Shown here piece by piece: positions 10,913 to 22,542 of a DNA stretch of 48,026 nucleotides (its first letter is position 1; each line of letters opens with the position of its first letter). This DNA is from Chara braunii. Its lineage: Eukaryota; Streptophyta; Charophyceae; Charales; Characeae. The position numbers were made by a program, and so were the translations under genes. Location of the stretch: positions 562,400-610,425 of the forward strand of contig BFEA01000636.1 in the NCBI GenBank assembly GCA_003427395.1, in the 5' to 3' direction. Under the pieces are notes generated by a model. That model was not told where the DNA came from. It worked only from the letters and a program-made list of their open reading frames with translations, and did no database searches.

Positions 10913-11330
10913 GCAAGGGTGATACACCCTCTGCCCATTGGGGAGTTCAACCTTAGGGATCTGCCAGTCGATCCTAGGGTTGACCACCCTCAACCACTGC
11001 ATAGAGAACACCGGATCAAAGGGTAGATTAGGGAATATGTTGAAGTTCAGAGCATTTCTGACTTCTCGAGCACTGTCGAAGGTAACAAGTATACCCTTGA
11101 CCTTCTCCCTGATGGTGACGACAATGGAGTCACCTAACCCTTTGATTCTCATGTGATTGATCAGGGGCCGAAGTAGGATAAGATCAGACTTACTTTTCTT
11201 TTGTTTTTTCATATGAACGAAGAAAGCAGCAAGTGACTGAAGCTCATTCTCTTCCGGGTCCTGATACGGGTCAGGATCCTTATAGCAGAAGGATGTTGCC
11301 CGTGAAGTCCCCAAACTCCAAGACTTTGTC
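10913..11330 (-). pseudogene. G2 protease region lacking the catalytic loop
   Basis: The reading frame (CYKDPDPYQDPEENELQSLA, LILLRPLINHMRIKGL) matches the G3 protease region. It jumps directly from IKGL to GDSIVVTIREKV. The roughly 35-residue block that in G3 contains DSGATRNFI is absent. The downstream half (FNIFPNLPFDPVFSMQWL, DWQIPKVELP) is intact. The deletion breakpoint appears the same as in G1. Without the active-site Asp this aspartic protease could not process Gag-Pol. Confidence 0.82.
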
Positions 11331-11360
11331 TCAACTGAAGCATCTGCAGATTCATCTAAC

Positions 11361-13321
11361 TCAACAGATGAAGGTGCAACACTGGGGGAAGTTGCAGTCC
11401 CCAGGGTCTGCTTCAGTTTTTTGACCGACCCGGGTCCGGCATGGAAGGGCAGTCCTTTGGAGAGTGTTGTCCCTCACACCGCAGGCAAACCCCTCGATCC
11501 TTCCTTCTTCTCCAGACTCCTTGGATCTTGAGATCATGCCAAGGGAGAGTGGAGGGATTGAGTGGGTCAGCTGGCAGACGTCCTTTGGCAGGTTAGGACG
11601 TTGGGCAGAGGTAGAAGATCGACGTCCTTTGTCCTTCCCCTTTGAACTGGCTGAGGTTGTAGCGGGGGAAAACCGTTTCTGCTGCTGCAGAACTCCCAAG
11701 ACAGCCTGAGTCAGGGCCGCTGCAACATCTGTATCAGCAGCTGAATCAGTCCCAACTGATGGTACATCAACCAAGGAGTGAATCACTTGCTGATGCAGAT
11801 CCTGCATGTGTGCAGGCAGCCTTTCCCTTTCTACCACCACGAGGGAAGGCTCCTTTTCTTCTCTCTGAAGAAGGGGCCTGAACATAAAGCTTTGCCTCCA
11901 TGTCCAAGGCTGCACGGCCGAAGGATCTCCAATCCTTATGTCCAGAGCTATACAAGACAACAACCAACTTCTCAGGCGCTGCCCTGCAGAAGTTGGTCAG
12001 CAGGTCGTCTACTGACATGACCAACCCACGGGTAGAGGTCAACTGCTCGATCTCTGCAAACAAGTACTGCAGTGACCCGTTATAGCGATGTTGTCCCAGA
12101 CAAGCAATCCTGTCAGCAGCTTTGCGGGCCCGCTCCTTGTCTGCAAAGCGGTCCTCTAAGGCCTGCAGAAGTTTGTCCACCCCAGCCCAAAAGCCCAGTC
12201 CTCCATAGATTGTTGCTGACTGTTGGAAGCAGAAGTGGCCCACTTCAAGGCAGGCCCCTCGAGCAGTCTCAGAATCGTTGCTACTTTGGTCTGTTCTGGA
12301 CAAGTAAAGCCCATCAAGTAGGCTTTGGTCCCAGCAGCCCAATCCCCAACATCGGCTTTTGGGTCATCCCCTCTGAACTTGTTGGGAACTGGGATCTTGG
12401 GTCCCCTTTGATCTCCTGCAGCAACAAACGCAAAAGATGGGTGGACTGGAGCTTTTTGGGAGTGAGGTGGTGAAGGGGAAGAAGGGCGTGAACCAAAGGG
12501 AGATGGGGAAGGAGAAGGAGAAGGTTTTACTGATAGTGCAGGAGACTGAGGAGCAATCAATCTGGTTGTTGTCAGTTGAGCAGTGACATACCGAATTGCA
12601 TTTTTGCACAAGTAAAGCCCCTCAAGTAGGCTTTGGTCCCAGCAGCCCAGTCCCCAACATCGGTCTTCGGGTAATCCCCTCTGAACTTGTTGGGAGCTGG
12701 GATCTTAGGTCCTCTTTGATCTCCTGCAGCAACAGACGCAAAAGATGGGTGGACTGCAGCTTTCTGGGAGTCAGGTGGTGAAGGGGAAAAAGGGTGTGAA
12801 CCAAAGGGAGATGGGCAGGAGAAGGAGAAGGTTTCGCTGAGAGTGCAGGAGACTGAGGAGCGATCAATTTGGTTGCTGTCATCTACGCAGTCAGATCCCC
12901 AATTGCATTCAGTATCTTTGACTGTTGAGCCGCCAGATCATCTACTCTGCCCTCCAGACGGCCTATGCGGTAATCCCATTTACTCAAGTAAAAATTGGTG
13001 GCTTTAATCCCAGTTAGTAAAGTAAGAATTGGTGGCTTTGTGTTCCAAAATGGCCCACTCTGCCAAGTTCTTAGTCACCTGGGCACAACGGTTATCTGAC
13101 ATGGCCGCCATGTGACCCATATATTGCAGCCTCTAGCTCGGTTGCCTCCTGTCTCTCCAATTCTGCAAGCAGTGCCTACTCCTGCTGCAGTTTTTCCCGT
13201 AACTCTTTCCTTCGCTGAGTGGCAATCAGAGGTGTAGTAGGGGTGGAGGCAGAAGGTCGTTGTTTTCTACCTTCATCACTACTTCCATCTGTGGCTGCTT
13301 TTGAGCCCCCTGATCTGCCAT
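11361..13321 (-). pseudogene. G2 gag, broken and internally duplicated
   Basis: The start is the ATG complementary to 13319-13321, beginning MADQGAQKQPQMEVV. Downstream are a Gln-rich helical segment, a Pro/Ser-rich linker (SPSPSPFGSRPSSPSPP), the gag core (ATILRLLEGPALKWATSAS, DRFADKERARKAADRIACL) and a C-terminal basic region. The zinc knuckle is shifted out of frame near 11440. A tandem duplication of about 300 bp (12301-12905) repeats the linker and core start. A smaller duplication near 12975-13045 repeats an AATTGGTGGCTTT motif. Confidence 0.85.
12301..12905 (-). repeat. Diverged tandem duplication in gag, about 300 bp
   Basis: 12301-12606 and 12607-12905 align end to end, both beginning with an ACAAGTAAAGCCC motif. 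Many substitutions separate them, so the event is not recent. Both copies encode the same KLIAPQSPALS and GDWAAGTKAY-type peptides, in different frame states. Confidence 0.85.
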
Positions 13322-14832
13322 TTTCCTCTTTCAATTCCACAACTAGTAGTAGATCGGCAGGGGAGTATGCAGCGATTTTCAATTTCCTTGAGACTCTCAA
13401 AAATCTTTGTTGTCTCATGCAGATAGGTAGGTGGGTGAATAGGCAACAAGCGGTGTGGGGTAGAACGGTTTCTCAGGGGTAAGGGGTAAGACAGACAACA
13501 ATCCAATAAAATCAAACACACGATTTTCTTTTACTGACCCTGAACCTTTATTGAAATTAGTATACACAACTCCAGCAATTCTAGAGATGCCCTAGATTTC
13601 CAAAGCCCAGTAGAAAGCTAGAAAGATCAGTGAGAATGAAAAGACATAGCCACCCTAGACAACAATGACCAACCAGACAGACCGATTCGCTCACGCTCCA
13701 AATTCGCCCCTGATGACTCTGGCGGCCATACCATTGGGTATGGCGAATCACAATATTCGTTGTATCCAATGAAATACTGCAAATCCAGACAAGCGCTTCT
13801 ACCCTACTGACAACCACTGAATTGCGATTAACTGCAAACTGACATAATTGAATTTTGAAGGACAGAATTGGAGTTATGACTCACCCTAGTTAGCACAGGC
13901 TATAATTAGACTCGATGCAAAACTACAGTTCACAGTATCTATACCAATCCAGTACAGAATTCATAGTTTGAGCATGCAGGATCAAGCGCAATGCAGTAAT
14001 GCAGTCACAGGACAATTTTGGATGGAAAAGAGTCAACAAAGGGTAAGAAATGAGTAGAAGGAGGTAGGAGAGAGATGGCTATGGCTCTCATGCAGTCTGC
14101 GATTTTTTATTTCAGACACTGACAGACAGACAGACCATTAATACTAACTATTCTAACCCTATCTGAATCGCTATACAAAGATTTGCATGAAACGGACTCA
14201 CTTTCAGAGTTTTTTGCACATCTTGATGAAGATCTGGCTATGGCAGACTGAAACCCTCATCTCGCCAAATTTCTTCCAAAAATTCCTCCTCTGACCTCCA
14301 CGCATCAAATCTCTCCAGACTTGTTGATCCTATTCAAGATCCTGAGGCGCTTCAGCCCCTCTAGTCAGATTCACTGAATCTGACCATGTGGCGCTCAGAA
14401 AGCCAACAGAAGATTATCTCGCCACAATGCCTGACAACCGCTGATGCTATAAATAGCCCAGAGGGGGTTAATCTCGCCTGGGATTTACACAGACTGCCAA
14501 TCCTCCTCAGCGCTGCTCAAGGATGAAGCCGCTCAGAGGTCTCTAAAGTCCTCAGAGGTAATCCGCCACTTTGAGGCAATTGGCTGTATTGCCGTCAGGG
14601 TTGGCTATGGCGAATTAGCCGTGTTCTCACCACTTCCTTGCAAGCGCCCTGACCGGCTCAGTGCGCTTGTTCATTACAAGCTCTAAACTCTTGAAGTCAC
14701 CGCTTGAAATCTTCTTCTCTACTGTCTCAGTACTGGAGAAGGAGAATCGCCATGAAACTTCTCGCCAGTAGATCGCCAGATGAAGAAGATGCCTTAGTTG
14801 CGCTCAACCCTCAGTGTTCCAATTCCAATCTC
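13322..14832 (-). other. G2 leader
   Basis: About 1.5 kb between PBS and gag, alignable with the G1 leader (5235-6760). No conserved reading frame was seen. Confidence 0.7.
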
Positions 14833-14844
14833 GCTCTGATACCA
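14833..14844 (-). promoter_or_regulatory. Primer-binding site of G2
   Basis: Exact 12-base match to TGGTATCAGAGC on the minus strand, two bases from the LTR end. This is the initiator tRNA-Met PBS found in many plant LTR retrotransposons. Confidence 0.9.
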
Positions 14845-14846
14845 AC

Positions 14847-15966
14847 TGTTATGAACTTGGTTGTCTAACGATTTTCTCGCCACTCACACACAGAATGTCT
14901 GACACACGCCCATACACATACCAGACAAAGGGGAGAGGAAATGGAGTCCAAACTGCACACAAACAAGGATAAGTAGCGGAATTCAACCATGCACAGATGG
15001 GGAGAGACACACAGTGATTCTCACTCTCTGATAGACTTCCAACAACCAATCACAAGAAGACACCTGCGAGGATAATAATGGGAATCACACTGCTGATGAG
15101 CCAACTCAAACCAATAATCGTTACGGAGTTTATCCCAGTGTCTTGCCACCCTCAGAACTCCACACACCACTCTCTATTCCACACCCAGTTAGTAGCGCAA
15201 CAATGAATCCGCCTCCTAGAGGCCAGCGCCAACCATCTAGATGAAGAACATGAATCGCGATGAAGTCTTCAGTGTCGATGAGTCACTCAGACGAAGAAGA
15301 TGGCAGTTATGGCTGCCACACCACTTACGAAGCCTAGAAAATCTCTAAGGAGTGAAGGGCGACAATGGTCCACCCACATACGCTCAACGAGGAGCCTCCG
15401 AACAGCCCAGCTAATTGCAGATACCCTCGGGCATAGATGCTCAGAAGGTGCCCCAGCTATGGCAAGCACCGACAAGCTGGCTATGGTTGTCGTCCACGAT
15501 GAGGGCCTCAGGATGCCGCCTGTAGACAATCACCACCACCAACGTGCTTGGCTCCAGAACGTTGTCTCGTGAAAATGAAATGTCAAAAGTCCCTAACCTA
15601 CAAGCTCAGTCCTATTAATAGACTAGCCTACTCTAGACCTAGGCCTACTGGACCGGTACATCATCAGTTTGGCCTGTTCGGTCTGGGCCCTACCCGGCTA
15701 TACAGCGTCTAACCCGCCTCTACAGCCCAAGGCCCAGATGGGCCGGCTGTCCTAGTGATAGCTCGGGTCTGCAAGGGCCATAACGGCTAAGGAGAAATCA
15801 GCCCTGCAATTTTCGTGTAAATTGCAGATATGTCCCTCACGAATTTCCCTTAGGACTAGACCGGCGGTTAGTCCCTGACACAAACAAAATTACGAATCTG
15901 ACCCTAAGACACGAGTATACAGCCTCGCAGTCAGATCTCGACATCAGAAATGAGCAAGTCATTGCA
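14847..15966 (-). repeat. 5' LTR of G2
   Basis: 1120 bp, reading TGCAATGACTTGC to TTCATAACA on the minus strand. Its partner is 6775-7897. The 10 bases to the right (15967-15976) contain the possible 5-bp target duplications of this element and of G3, but neither has a visible partner. Confidence 0.88.
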
Positions 15967-15976
15967 TACAAACAAG

Positions 15977-17204
15977 TGTTATGAACATGATTGTCCGTTG
16001 AATTTTTATCAACGCTCACTCACAGGAACTCCCGTACACGCCCATACATGCACAGAAGGAAGGGGAGAGGTAGTGGAGTGTCACACTGCCCAACAGAAAG
16101 AACGCAGCGGAAGACTCAGGGAAGCAAAGTGACAGAACACACAAAACTGTGAATTATCTCCACACAGGTCCCAACAATCATTCATAGAAGACAACCGAGT
16201 GATCACAGCCAGAAATGAAGAGATGACAACTCAAACACAGTATTACCACTGTTTATTAAACTTAGAGCATCATTTTCTCTGAATAATCTCAGACCCCTGT
16301 TGCGCTACCCTCAAAGGGGTAGCGCCTCAACCCCACACACACCGAACAACTAAAAATAGCACCAGAACCCCGGCTAAAACTCAGCGCCACCCTAACATCC
16401 AACTTAGTGGCCTGCGCCAAGATGAAACAGGCTCCCAAAGCCAATCGGCACTCAGATGATGAGGAAGATGCTCAGCACCAACAGTCACTGATGAAGATGA
16501 AATCCAAGCGATGGTATGCTCTGAGAAGATGCAGCTATGTCTGCATCGCCACTGGGACCCTACTCCTGAGGAGGGTCTGCAGTGCACCTCATGCTCCAAT
16601 GCATCAGACCTTTGGTAGCCCAGACGGCTTTGACTCCCAAAGAGTCAGAGCGGCAGCGTTGACCCCAGTCTGGTCAGCGCTCCAAAGGTTTGGCTATGAC
16701 CGCCGTCTACCACACTGGAATCAGCAACCACAACCTGATACCGTGTGCGCAGCGACTTCCACCACGAAGTGTCACCTGCCAAAAGCCCCGGACCGATGTC
16801 CCCATCCTATCTATACCCTAAACTAGCCTAGACACGACCTAGACCGGACTGACTGACCGACCACCGTTTCTGTTTCGGCCTCTACACCCTCTCCCTACCC
16901 GGCTATAGGCTATAGGACCGTCTATCAGCGTAGGCCCATTGTGCCTGTATGTCCTAGGGGTAGCCCGGATCTGCTATTCGCAGTTAGGGTAGGTGTAGAT
17001 CCTCGCCACGTGACCGTCTATCAGCGAATTAGTTCCGGGCCCATATTTCCTATATTTTTTACAAATATGTCCCTCAGGAATTTTCCTTAGAGGTAGGTCT
17101 CTCGGCTAGCACTCAGCCAAACAAAATTACGAATTTATCCCTACCTAAGATACAACCTCGTCTCAAAGAGGCTACAGGCAACCTGGAACCAGCAAGTCAT
17201 TGCA
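15977..17204 (-). repeat. 3' LTR of G3
   Basis: 1228 bp with TGCAATG...CATAACA ends on the minus strand. The right end sits directly at the PPT. The 5' LTR (23781-24575) aligns with its left two-thirds, as far as about 16783. Confidence 0.88.
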
Positions 17205-17222
17205 GACCTACCCTCCCCCGGA
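17205..17222 (-). promoter_or_regulatory. Polypurine tract of G3
   Basis: A GGGGGAGGG run on the minus strand just before the LTR start, at the same place as in G2. Confidence 0.7.
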
Positions 17223-17237
17223 GCGAGGACCTCCGAG

Positions 17238-18602
17238 CTAGGGGCGTAGGCGTGCAGAGCGTTGAAGGGGTTCTCCCTTTTGCGCAGCCTCATATATGAG
17301 GATTACAAACTTTGCTGTTTTCAGAAGCTCCTTGCGAGTAAACCAGCGGTCCTCGGTATGGGGCTGGTAAAGAAACTTCATAAGGTACTCCTTATCCGGG
17401 TTTGTACCATACTCATCCTCAACTGATTCCACTTCATATCCCTTCCCAGGGATCGGGGGACCAAATTGAGGAGGCCTGTCTGGAAATGCATCAACTGGGA
17501 TAAACGGCAGCAGCTTAGATGCATAAAAGACAGGGTAGGTTTGTAGATGGAGTGGGACGTCCACGTGATAGGATAGCCCGAAAGGGTCAGCTCCCACTGT
17601 ATCCAAAACCTGCCATGGACCGATATAACGCGGCAGCAGCTTGGGCAAAATATCCTCTCACGATAGCTCAAAACTGAGTACCCTGATCCAATCACCAGTG
17701 CAAATGGGGGATGGGCGACGATGCTTGTTAGCCTGCTGAACCATAGCCTTTTGGGCTTTGAGCAGGTTACTCTAGCTCGTTCGATATCCCTCTCGTAGTA
17801 TCTGGTGAACGTTGCAGTCCCAGGCGTCAGTCTAGGGGTAGCCTTATTGATGATATCATCGAGAGGCTGTCGTGGTTCACGTCCCCAGTGCAACCGATAA
17901 GGGGTGAACCCTGTGGAGGAGTGTACAAACGTGTTGTACACTAGTTGTGCCTGTCCTAAGTGGAGGTCTCAGTCCTGCTGATCAGGGCTGATCACAGGAC
18001 GCAGCAATTGAAAGAGAATCTGGGTCATCACTTCAGCCTGCCCATTGGCTTCAGGATGATGACCAAATGTCATATCCAGTCTAGAATGACGGTAGTCCTT
18101 ACAATAGGACTGTCATTCATTGTTGCAAGAACGCGGGTCTCTATCGCTGACAATTGAGGTGGGGGGTCCATGGTGTGCAACCCACCGGTCAGCAAAGGAC
18201 GCCTGGACGGTCGGGACTCTGGCCTCTGGCAGTGGAATGAGCTCTGCATATTTAGAAAACCTGTCTACACATGCCATGACCTGACGCATACGGCGAGGAG
18301 TAGTCCTCCCCAGGTCAATGAAATCAATAGACACTGACTGTGCAGGTGCATCAGGGATGGGAAGTGGCTGCAGTAGGTCGGTCCTCATCTCTGGCCAGGC
18401 CAAGGGGAGGTCGACGAACAACCTTATTCCTTTGGCATAACTCACAGGTTTCGACATAGTGCAGTAGGTCAGTCCTCATCTCTGGCCAGAAGAACCACTG
18501 CGACAGGGTTGCCGACGATTTTAAGGCCCCAAAGTGGACGCGCGCATCATGACACTCAGACATCATGAGTGTCCTCAGTTGACGGTCCTCGGGAATGCAC
18601 AA
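17238..18602 (-). pseudogene. G3 integrase with chromodomain-like tail, broken
   Basis: The zinc-binding pair is ETCELCQRNK. The core acidic residues are in SIDFIDLG, IVSDRDPR and HPEANGQAEV. Two Trp codons have become TGA: at 18113-18115 (expected NEWQSY) and at 17969-17971 (expected QDWDLHL). A frameshift near 17800 follows the YYERDIERAR motif. The C-terminal 136 codons (17648-17238) are open and carry GPWQVLDTVGADPFGLSY. They then carry a chromodomain-like fold segment (YEVESVEDEYG to RKELLKTAKF). A 30-bp stretch is copied from about 18461-18490 into 18369-18398 and disrupts the zinc-finger to core linker. Confidence 0.87.
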
Positions 18603-18611
18603 ACACTCCTC

Positions 18612-19272
18612 TCACTTGCTGCAAGTGTACAGCAAACCTGAAACCAATGAATATTTTGGTTCAAATTCAAGATCGATCTGCAGATTCCTGAGTATAGGGC
18701 CGAAAATTCGGTCACGTGGCAACAACTGGGCGGTGGCCTGACAGGTACTCTTCCCAAAAGCATGAGTAGAGGAGATTAGGTAGAGAGCGTCAGGCCTACG
18801 AGAAAAGGCGTCTGCTACGCGATTGTAGCAGCCCTTCTTGGGTTTCAGTTCAAAGTCAAAGATATCAACGAACTGAATATAGTGTGCAAGCTTGTCATTC
18901 AGTTCCCCTTGGGTCTTCATCCACTGTAGGGTGGAGAGATCTGAATAGATCATGAAGTGTCTGCCCATGAGGAAATGTTTCCAATGCTTGAGCGCTAACA
19001 CTAGAGCATATAGCTTTTTCTCGTATGTAGAGTCTTGCAGCTTCTTCACTTTGATCTTCTTACTCATGTACTCAATAGGCTGCAGACCACGCCCATTGTC
19101 CTGCTGAAGTACCGCCCCAACCCCATACTAGCTAGCATCAGTAGTTAGTACGAAGGGCAAGGTAGGATCAGGTAGCTTCAGAACAGGTGCACGCATCAAG
19201 GCCTCCTTGAGGCGTGTAAAAGTCTGTTGATAGTCTGATGTCCAAAGAAAGTGGGTGTCTTTCTTTGTAAGG
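18612..19272 (-). pseudogene. G3 RNase H, one stop
   Basis: The RNase H acidic residues can be followed: Asp in LTTDAS, Glu in DSTYEKKLYAL, Asp in MIYSDLSTL, Asp in RVADAFSRR. The only clear break is a TAG at 19128-19130 just after DAS, where G1 keeps Gln (DANQYG); it is a single C to T change. The 151-codon block downstream (19067-18612) is open and runs toward the integrase N-terminus. Confidence 0.85.
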
Positions 19273-20043
19273 TCAGTCAGGGTTGCAACAATAACACAAG
19301 TTCTTGACGAACTTTCTGTAATAGGAGGCAAGACCCAAGAATGACCGGACATCACTCACTGTAGGTTGTGGCCAGTCCTGAATCGCAGCAACCTTAGTTG
19401 CTTCAGGGGTCAGCCCTTCCCCAGAGATTACATGTCCCAGATAAGTCAGAGAAGTTACTCCAAAGGAGGACTTTTCCCTGTTAATCTTATATTGGGTGTC
19501 ATGTAGTGACTGGAGACCTAGAGCCAGATGTTGCGCATGCTCCTCGATAGATCGACTGAATACCAGGATGTCATCCAGGTACACAACTACAAATCTATCA
19601 AGGTAAGGCCTGAGTATGCGATGCATCTCTGTCTGGAATGTGCCAGGGGCATTGTAAAGACCGAAAGGCATGACCAGATACTCATAAGTACCGTATCTGG
19701 TTTTGAAGGCAGTCTTGTGGACATCGCCTTCAACCATCTCAATCTGGTGGTAGCCAGATTTGAGATCGATCTTGCTAAAAATTGTGCAACCCTGCAGCAT
19801 GTCCAACAAATCATCAATCCTAGGAAGGGGCTCTGTCGACTTCTTAGTTATTTTGTTGAGCCCCCGATAGCCTATGCACATTCTGAATTCTCCATTTCCC
19901 TTTGGAAGAAAGAGAATTGGAGCCCCAAATTCAAAAGTGCTCGATCGGATCCAGCCCTTGCTGGTCAGGGTCTCAAGCTGTCTCCTAAGTTCATCGAGTT
20001 CAGCAGGTGACATCCTGTAGATACGGCCCTTGGGAGGGACCAC
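19273..20043 (-). pseudogene. G3 reverse transcriptase
   Basis: A 256-codon open stretch covers fingers to connection: [44 protein letters not shown] with catalytic Asp. VMPFGLYNAPGTFQ and the YLDD box (19570-19581) follow, then YKINREKSSFGVTSLTYLGH and VRSFLGLASYYRKF. One conserved Asp is changed: CIGYRGLN instead of CIDYRGLN. The frame is lost after YYRKFVKN near 19285. This is the best-preserved enzyme domain in the window, but as part of a broken pol it is annotated as a pseudogene. Confidence 0.9.
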
Positions 20044-20100
20044 ACCTGGCAGGAGCTCAATCCTGTGATGGGTCTGCCGATCGACAAGTCCAGTCGGCTC

Positions 20101-20860
20101 CTACATCAGGCTTGGGAACCGGTCCAAAACCTGCCGAATCGGTGAGGGATAAGGAGCAACATCCACACCTGTATGTTTCACATATGCGACAAATAGACGT
20201 GTGTGGGGAGTCTGGTGAGAGAGCTGCAAAAACTCATGTGCTCTCAGACAATAACAACTGCTGACTGGATGGTACTCATCAGCCAGCACACAAGGCTAAC
20301 AGTCCCCTTTATAGTCAGGGAGTTCTACCCTGGGGATTTGCCAGTCGATCTTCAGGTTACTCGCCTCAAGCCACTCCATGGAGAAGACAAGATCAAAACG
20401 CACATTAGGGAAAACATAAAAGTTCAGGCGCTGCCTTACCTTCTCCTGCTTGTCAAAGATGACCAGTAGGTTCTTGACAACAGTAGTAATCCAGATTGTG
20501 GAAGAGTCCCCAATACGGACTTCCAGTGGCTGTTGCAACTTCACCAATCTCCCATCCAAGTGCAGCCTACTGACAGTCTTGGGACAGATGAAGTTCCGCG
20601 TGGCCCCACTGTCTAGTAAGCCTTTGATCCCGACTCCCAGGATAGAGGGTCGCAGCAAGATGAGGTCTGATTTGTGCTTCTTCTTTCCCTAAAAAGACAA
20701 GAAAAGATCAGCAAAAGTCTGACAGTCATCTTTCTGCCACATCTCATCCTGGTCAGGGTCCACGTAAGTGAAGGAACCTGACGCAGCAACTCCAACAAAG
20801 TCCGTGAGGGTAGATGCAGAGTCAGACTCATCAGAATATGAATCAGCAAAAGTGGAGGGA
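20101..20860 (-). pseudogene. G3 protease with active site, plus linker to RT
   Basis: The retroviral-type aspartic protease matures Gag-Pol. GLLDSGATRNFI holds the catalytic triad, with DSGA at 20602-20613. The rest of the domain (FYVFPNVRFDLVFSMEWL, DWQIPRVELP) is in one 120-codon frame (20658-20296). Upstream, an acidic Ser-rich gag-protease linker (20850-20690) ends in a stop before KKKHKSDLILLRPS. A linker to RT follows (LADEYHPVSSCYCLRAHEF) with breaks near 20295 and 20101. This copy shows what G1 and G2 have lost. Confidence 0.85.
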
Positions 20861-20864
20861 GCCG

Positions 20865-22356
20865 CTAACTCCACTTCCCTCTGCTGGTCTGGTTTTTTGA
20901 ACTAGAACCAGGCTTGCAAGGCATATGGAGACTATTTTTCAGGAAGTGGTCCCCCTCGCAACGAAAACAGACCTCACGCTCCTTCCTTTTCTCCCATTGC
21001 CCTTCCTGGATCCTGAGCGCTCTCCAGGGAAGGGTGGAAGGATCCATGGGGTTGACTGGCCAATGGACGTCTCGTGGTAGATTAGCTCTCTGGGCCCGAG
21101 GGGAAGAGGCGCGTCCCTTCCTTTTCCCCTTCTGGATGGCTGAGCCCTTGCTGCTGATGTTACCAGTCTTTCCCTTAAAGATGGCAGCAAGGTTCTCAGC
21201 CAAGGCAAGAACGGTTGGCTCAACTGTTGATACTGATGCAGTCTCAGATGGAGGACTGCAACGCTAGGATGCATCAAAATCAGATCCTGCATCAGCAGCC
21301 ACTAGAGCACGCTTCTTCCTGTGTTGTCCCCTGGAAGAGGGTCTCCTCCTTCCTTCAGAAGGTTCCTGAACCTTGAGCCGGGACTCTAGGTCCAGGGTCG
21401 CTTCGCCAAAGGACCTCCAGTCCTTGTGGCCCTGAGAATACAAAGCAATGGAGTAGTCTGGAGGCACTGCGTGCAGGAAGTGAGTGAGCTGGTCAGACTC
21501 GCTCATCTCCAGACCGGGTATAGCAGTCAACCTCTCAAACAAACTATAGAGCTTGGACAGGGAACCCTCAAACCTGCGTGAGCCCAGCAGCAGTATCTTA
21601 TCTGCTGCTTTTCGGGCCTGTTCCCTGTCTGCAAACCGGTCTTGCAGGGTCTGCAGCAACCCCTCCACCTTCAACTGTTGTGCCCATTTGTCCATGGGCA
21701 GATTCTGTTTCGCTGTAGAGGATCGGTAACCTAATCTGAAACGTCCACCTTGGGGTCTTCCCCAAAATACATAGGAGGTGACATCAACTTGGGCTGCCGC
21801 TGATCGGATGTGCCAAAGGGGGCAGGGGTAGTGGACACATGAGAAGCAGCAGGCGAAGATGGCCGACTGTGAGATGGTGTAGAAGGCATTGGGGAAGGTT
21901 GAGGAGGTTGGGGAGAAGGGATAGGTAGGTGCAAGTGTTGCAGAATGTTGTTCATACTCGCAGTCAAGGACTTGAGGCTTGCTGCCAGTTTATCAACCTT
22001 ACGGTCGATGGCAAAACCTTGGGTCTTGAGCGCGAGTATCCGCTGGTCCAGTTAGAAAAGTAGGACATGTTGATGGTGTCTGTTAACAGCACCAACTCTG
22101 CAGTATCCTTATTGTACTGACTGGAGGTACCACTCGTGACAACCTTTTCAACATCTTTACGTAGTTGCCTCCTTCTCTCTTCATTCCTACTAGCCTCCCG
22201 AGCTTCCTCCATCTCCTTCTTCAACCGCTGGATCTGGCCCTCGGCCTTGAGGCGAGCCTGCTCAGCCTCAAGCAGAGCCTACTCCAGGGGAGAGGGAGGA
22301 ACCTGACGAGGGTAAGTGGAAGTTTCTCCTCCCTCAATCTTCGTTTCAACAGCCAT
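20865..22356 (-). pseudogene. G3 gag, broken
   Basis: The ATG is complementary to 22354-22356 (MAVETKIEGGETS). Next comes a charged coiled-coil-like segment (RLKKEMEEAREASRNEERRR), a frame change, and a Pro-rich linker (HLPIPSPQPPQPSPMPSTP, 21967-21731). The gag core (DRFADREQARKAADKILLL, 21695-21264) and a basic tail follow. Stops include TAG at 22279-22281 and one near 21264. The zinc knuckle reads CFRCEGDHFLKNS: spacing C-X2-C-X3-H, with the final Cys replaced by Ser. Confidence 0.85.
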
Positions 22357-22542
22357 AATGAACCACTCACACAGTCAATAAATACAAACACACAAAAATG
22401 AGGTCAGCAGAGATTAAGATTACACACAGAACCACTGATGTAATCACAGCCATAATGAACCACTCAACCAGTCAATAAATACAAACACACAAAAATGAGG
22501 TCAGCAAAGATTAAGATTACACACACAACCACTGATGTAATC
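22349..22542 (-). repeat. 97-bp tandem duplication at the gag start
   Basis: Units 22349-22445 and 22446-22542 are nearly identical. Each includes the gag ATG and the sequence just upstream, so a second copy of the start codon context lies in the leader. Confidence 0.9.

Larger units (their letters stand above)
6775..15966 (-). mobile_element. Ty3/gypsy element G2, full-length layout
   Basis: Reading leftwards: 5' LTR (15966-14847), exact PBS, leader, gag, protease remnant, assembly gap, RT, RNase H, integrase with chromodomain-like tail, PPT and 3' LTR (7897-6775). Total length is about 9.2 kb including the 750 N. All genes carry lesions. Ten bases (15967-15976) separate its right end from the next element, G3. 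Confidence 0.88.

Noticed and set aside
16407-16826. 139-codon plus-strand open frame
   Set aside because: It lies wholly in the G3 3' LTR, is antisense to the element, and the matching segment of the other LTR does not keep it open.
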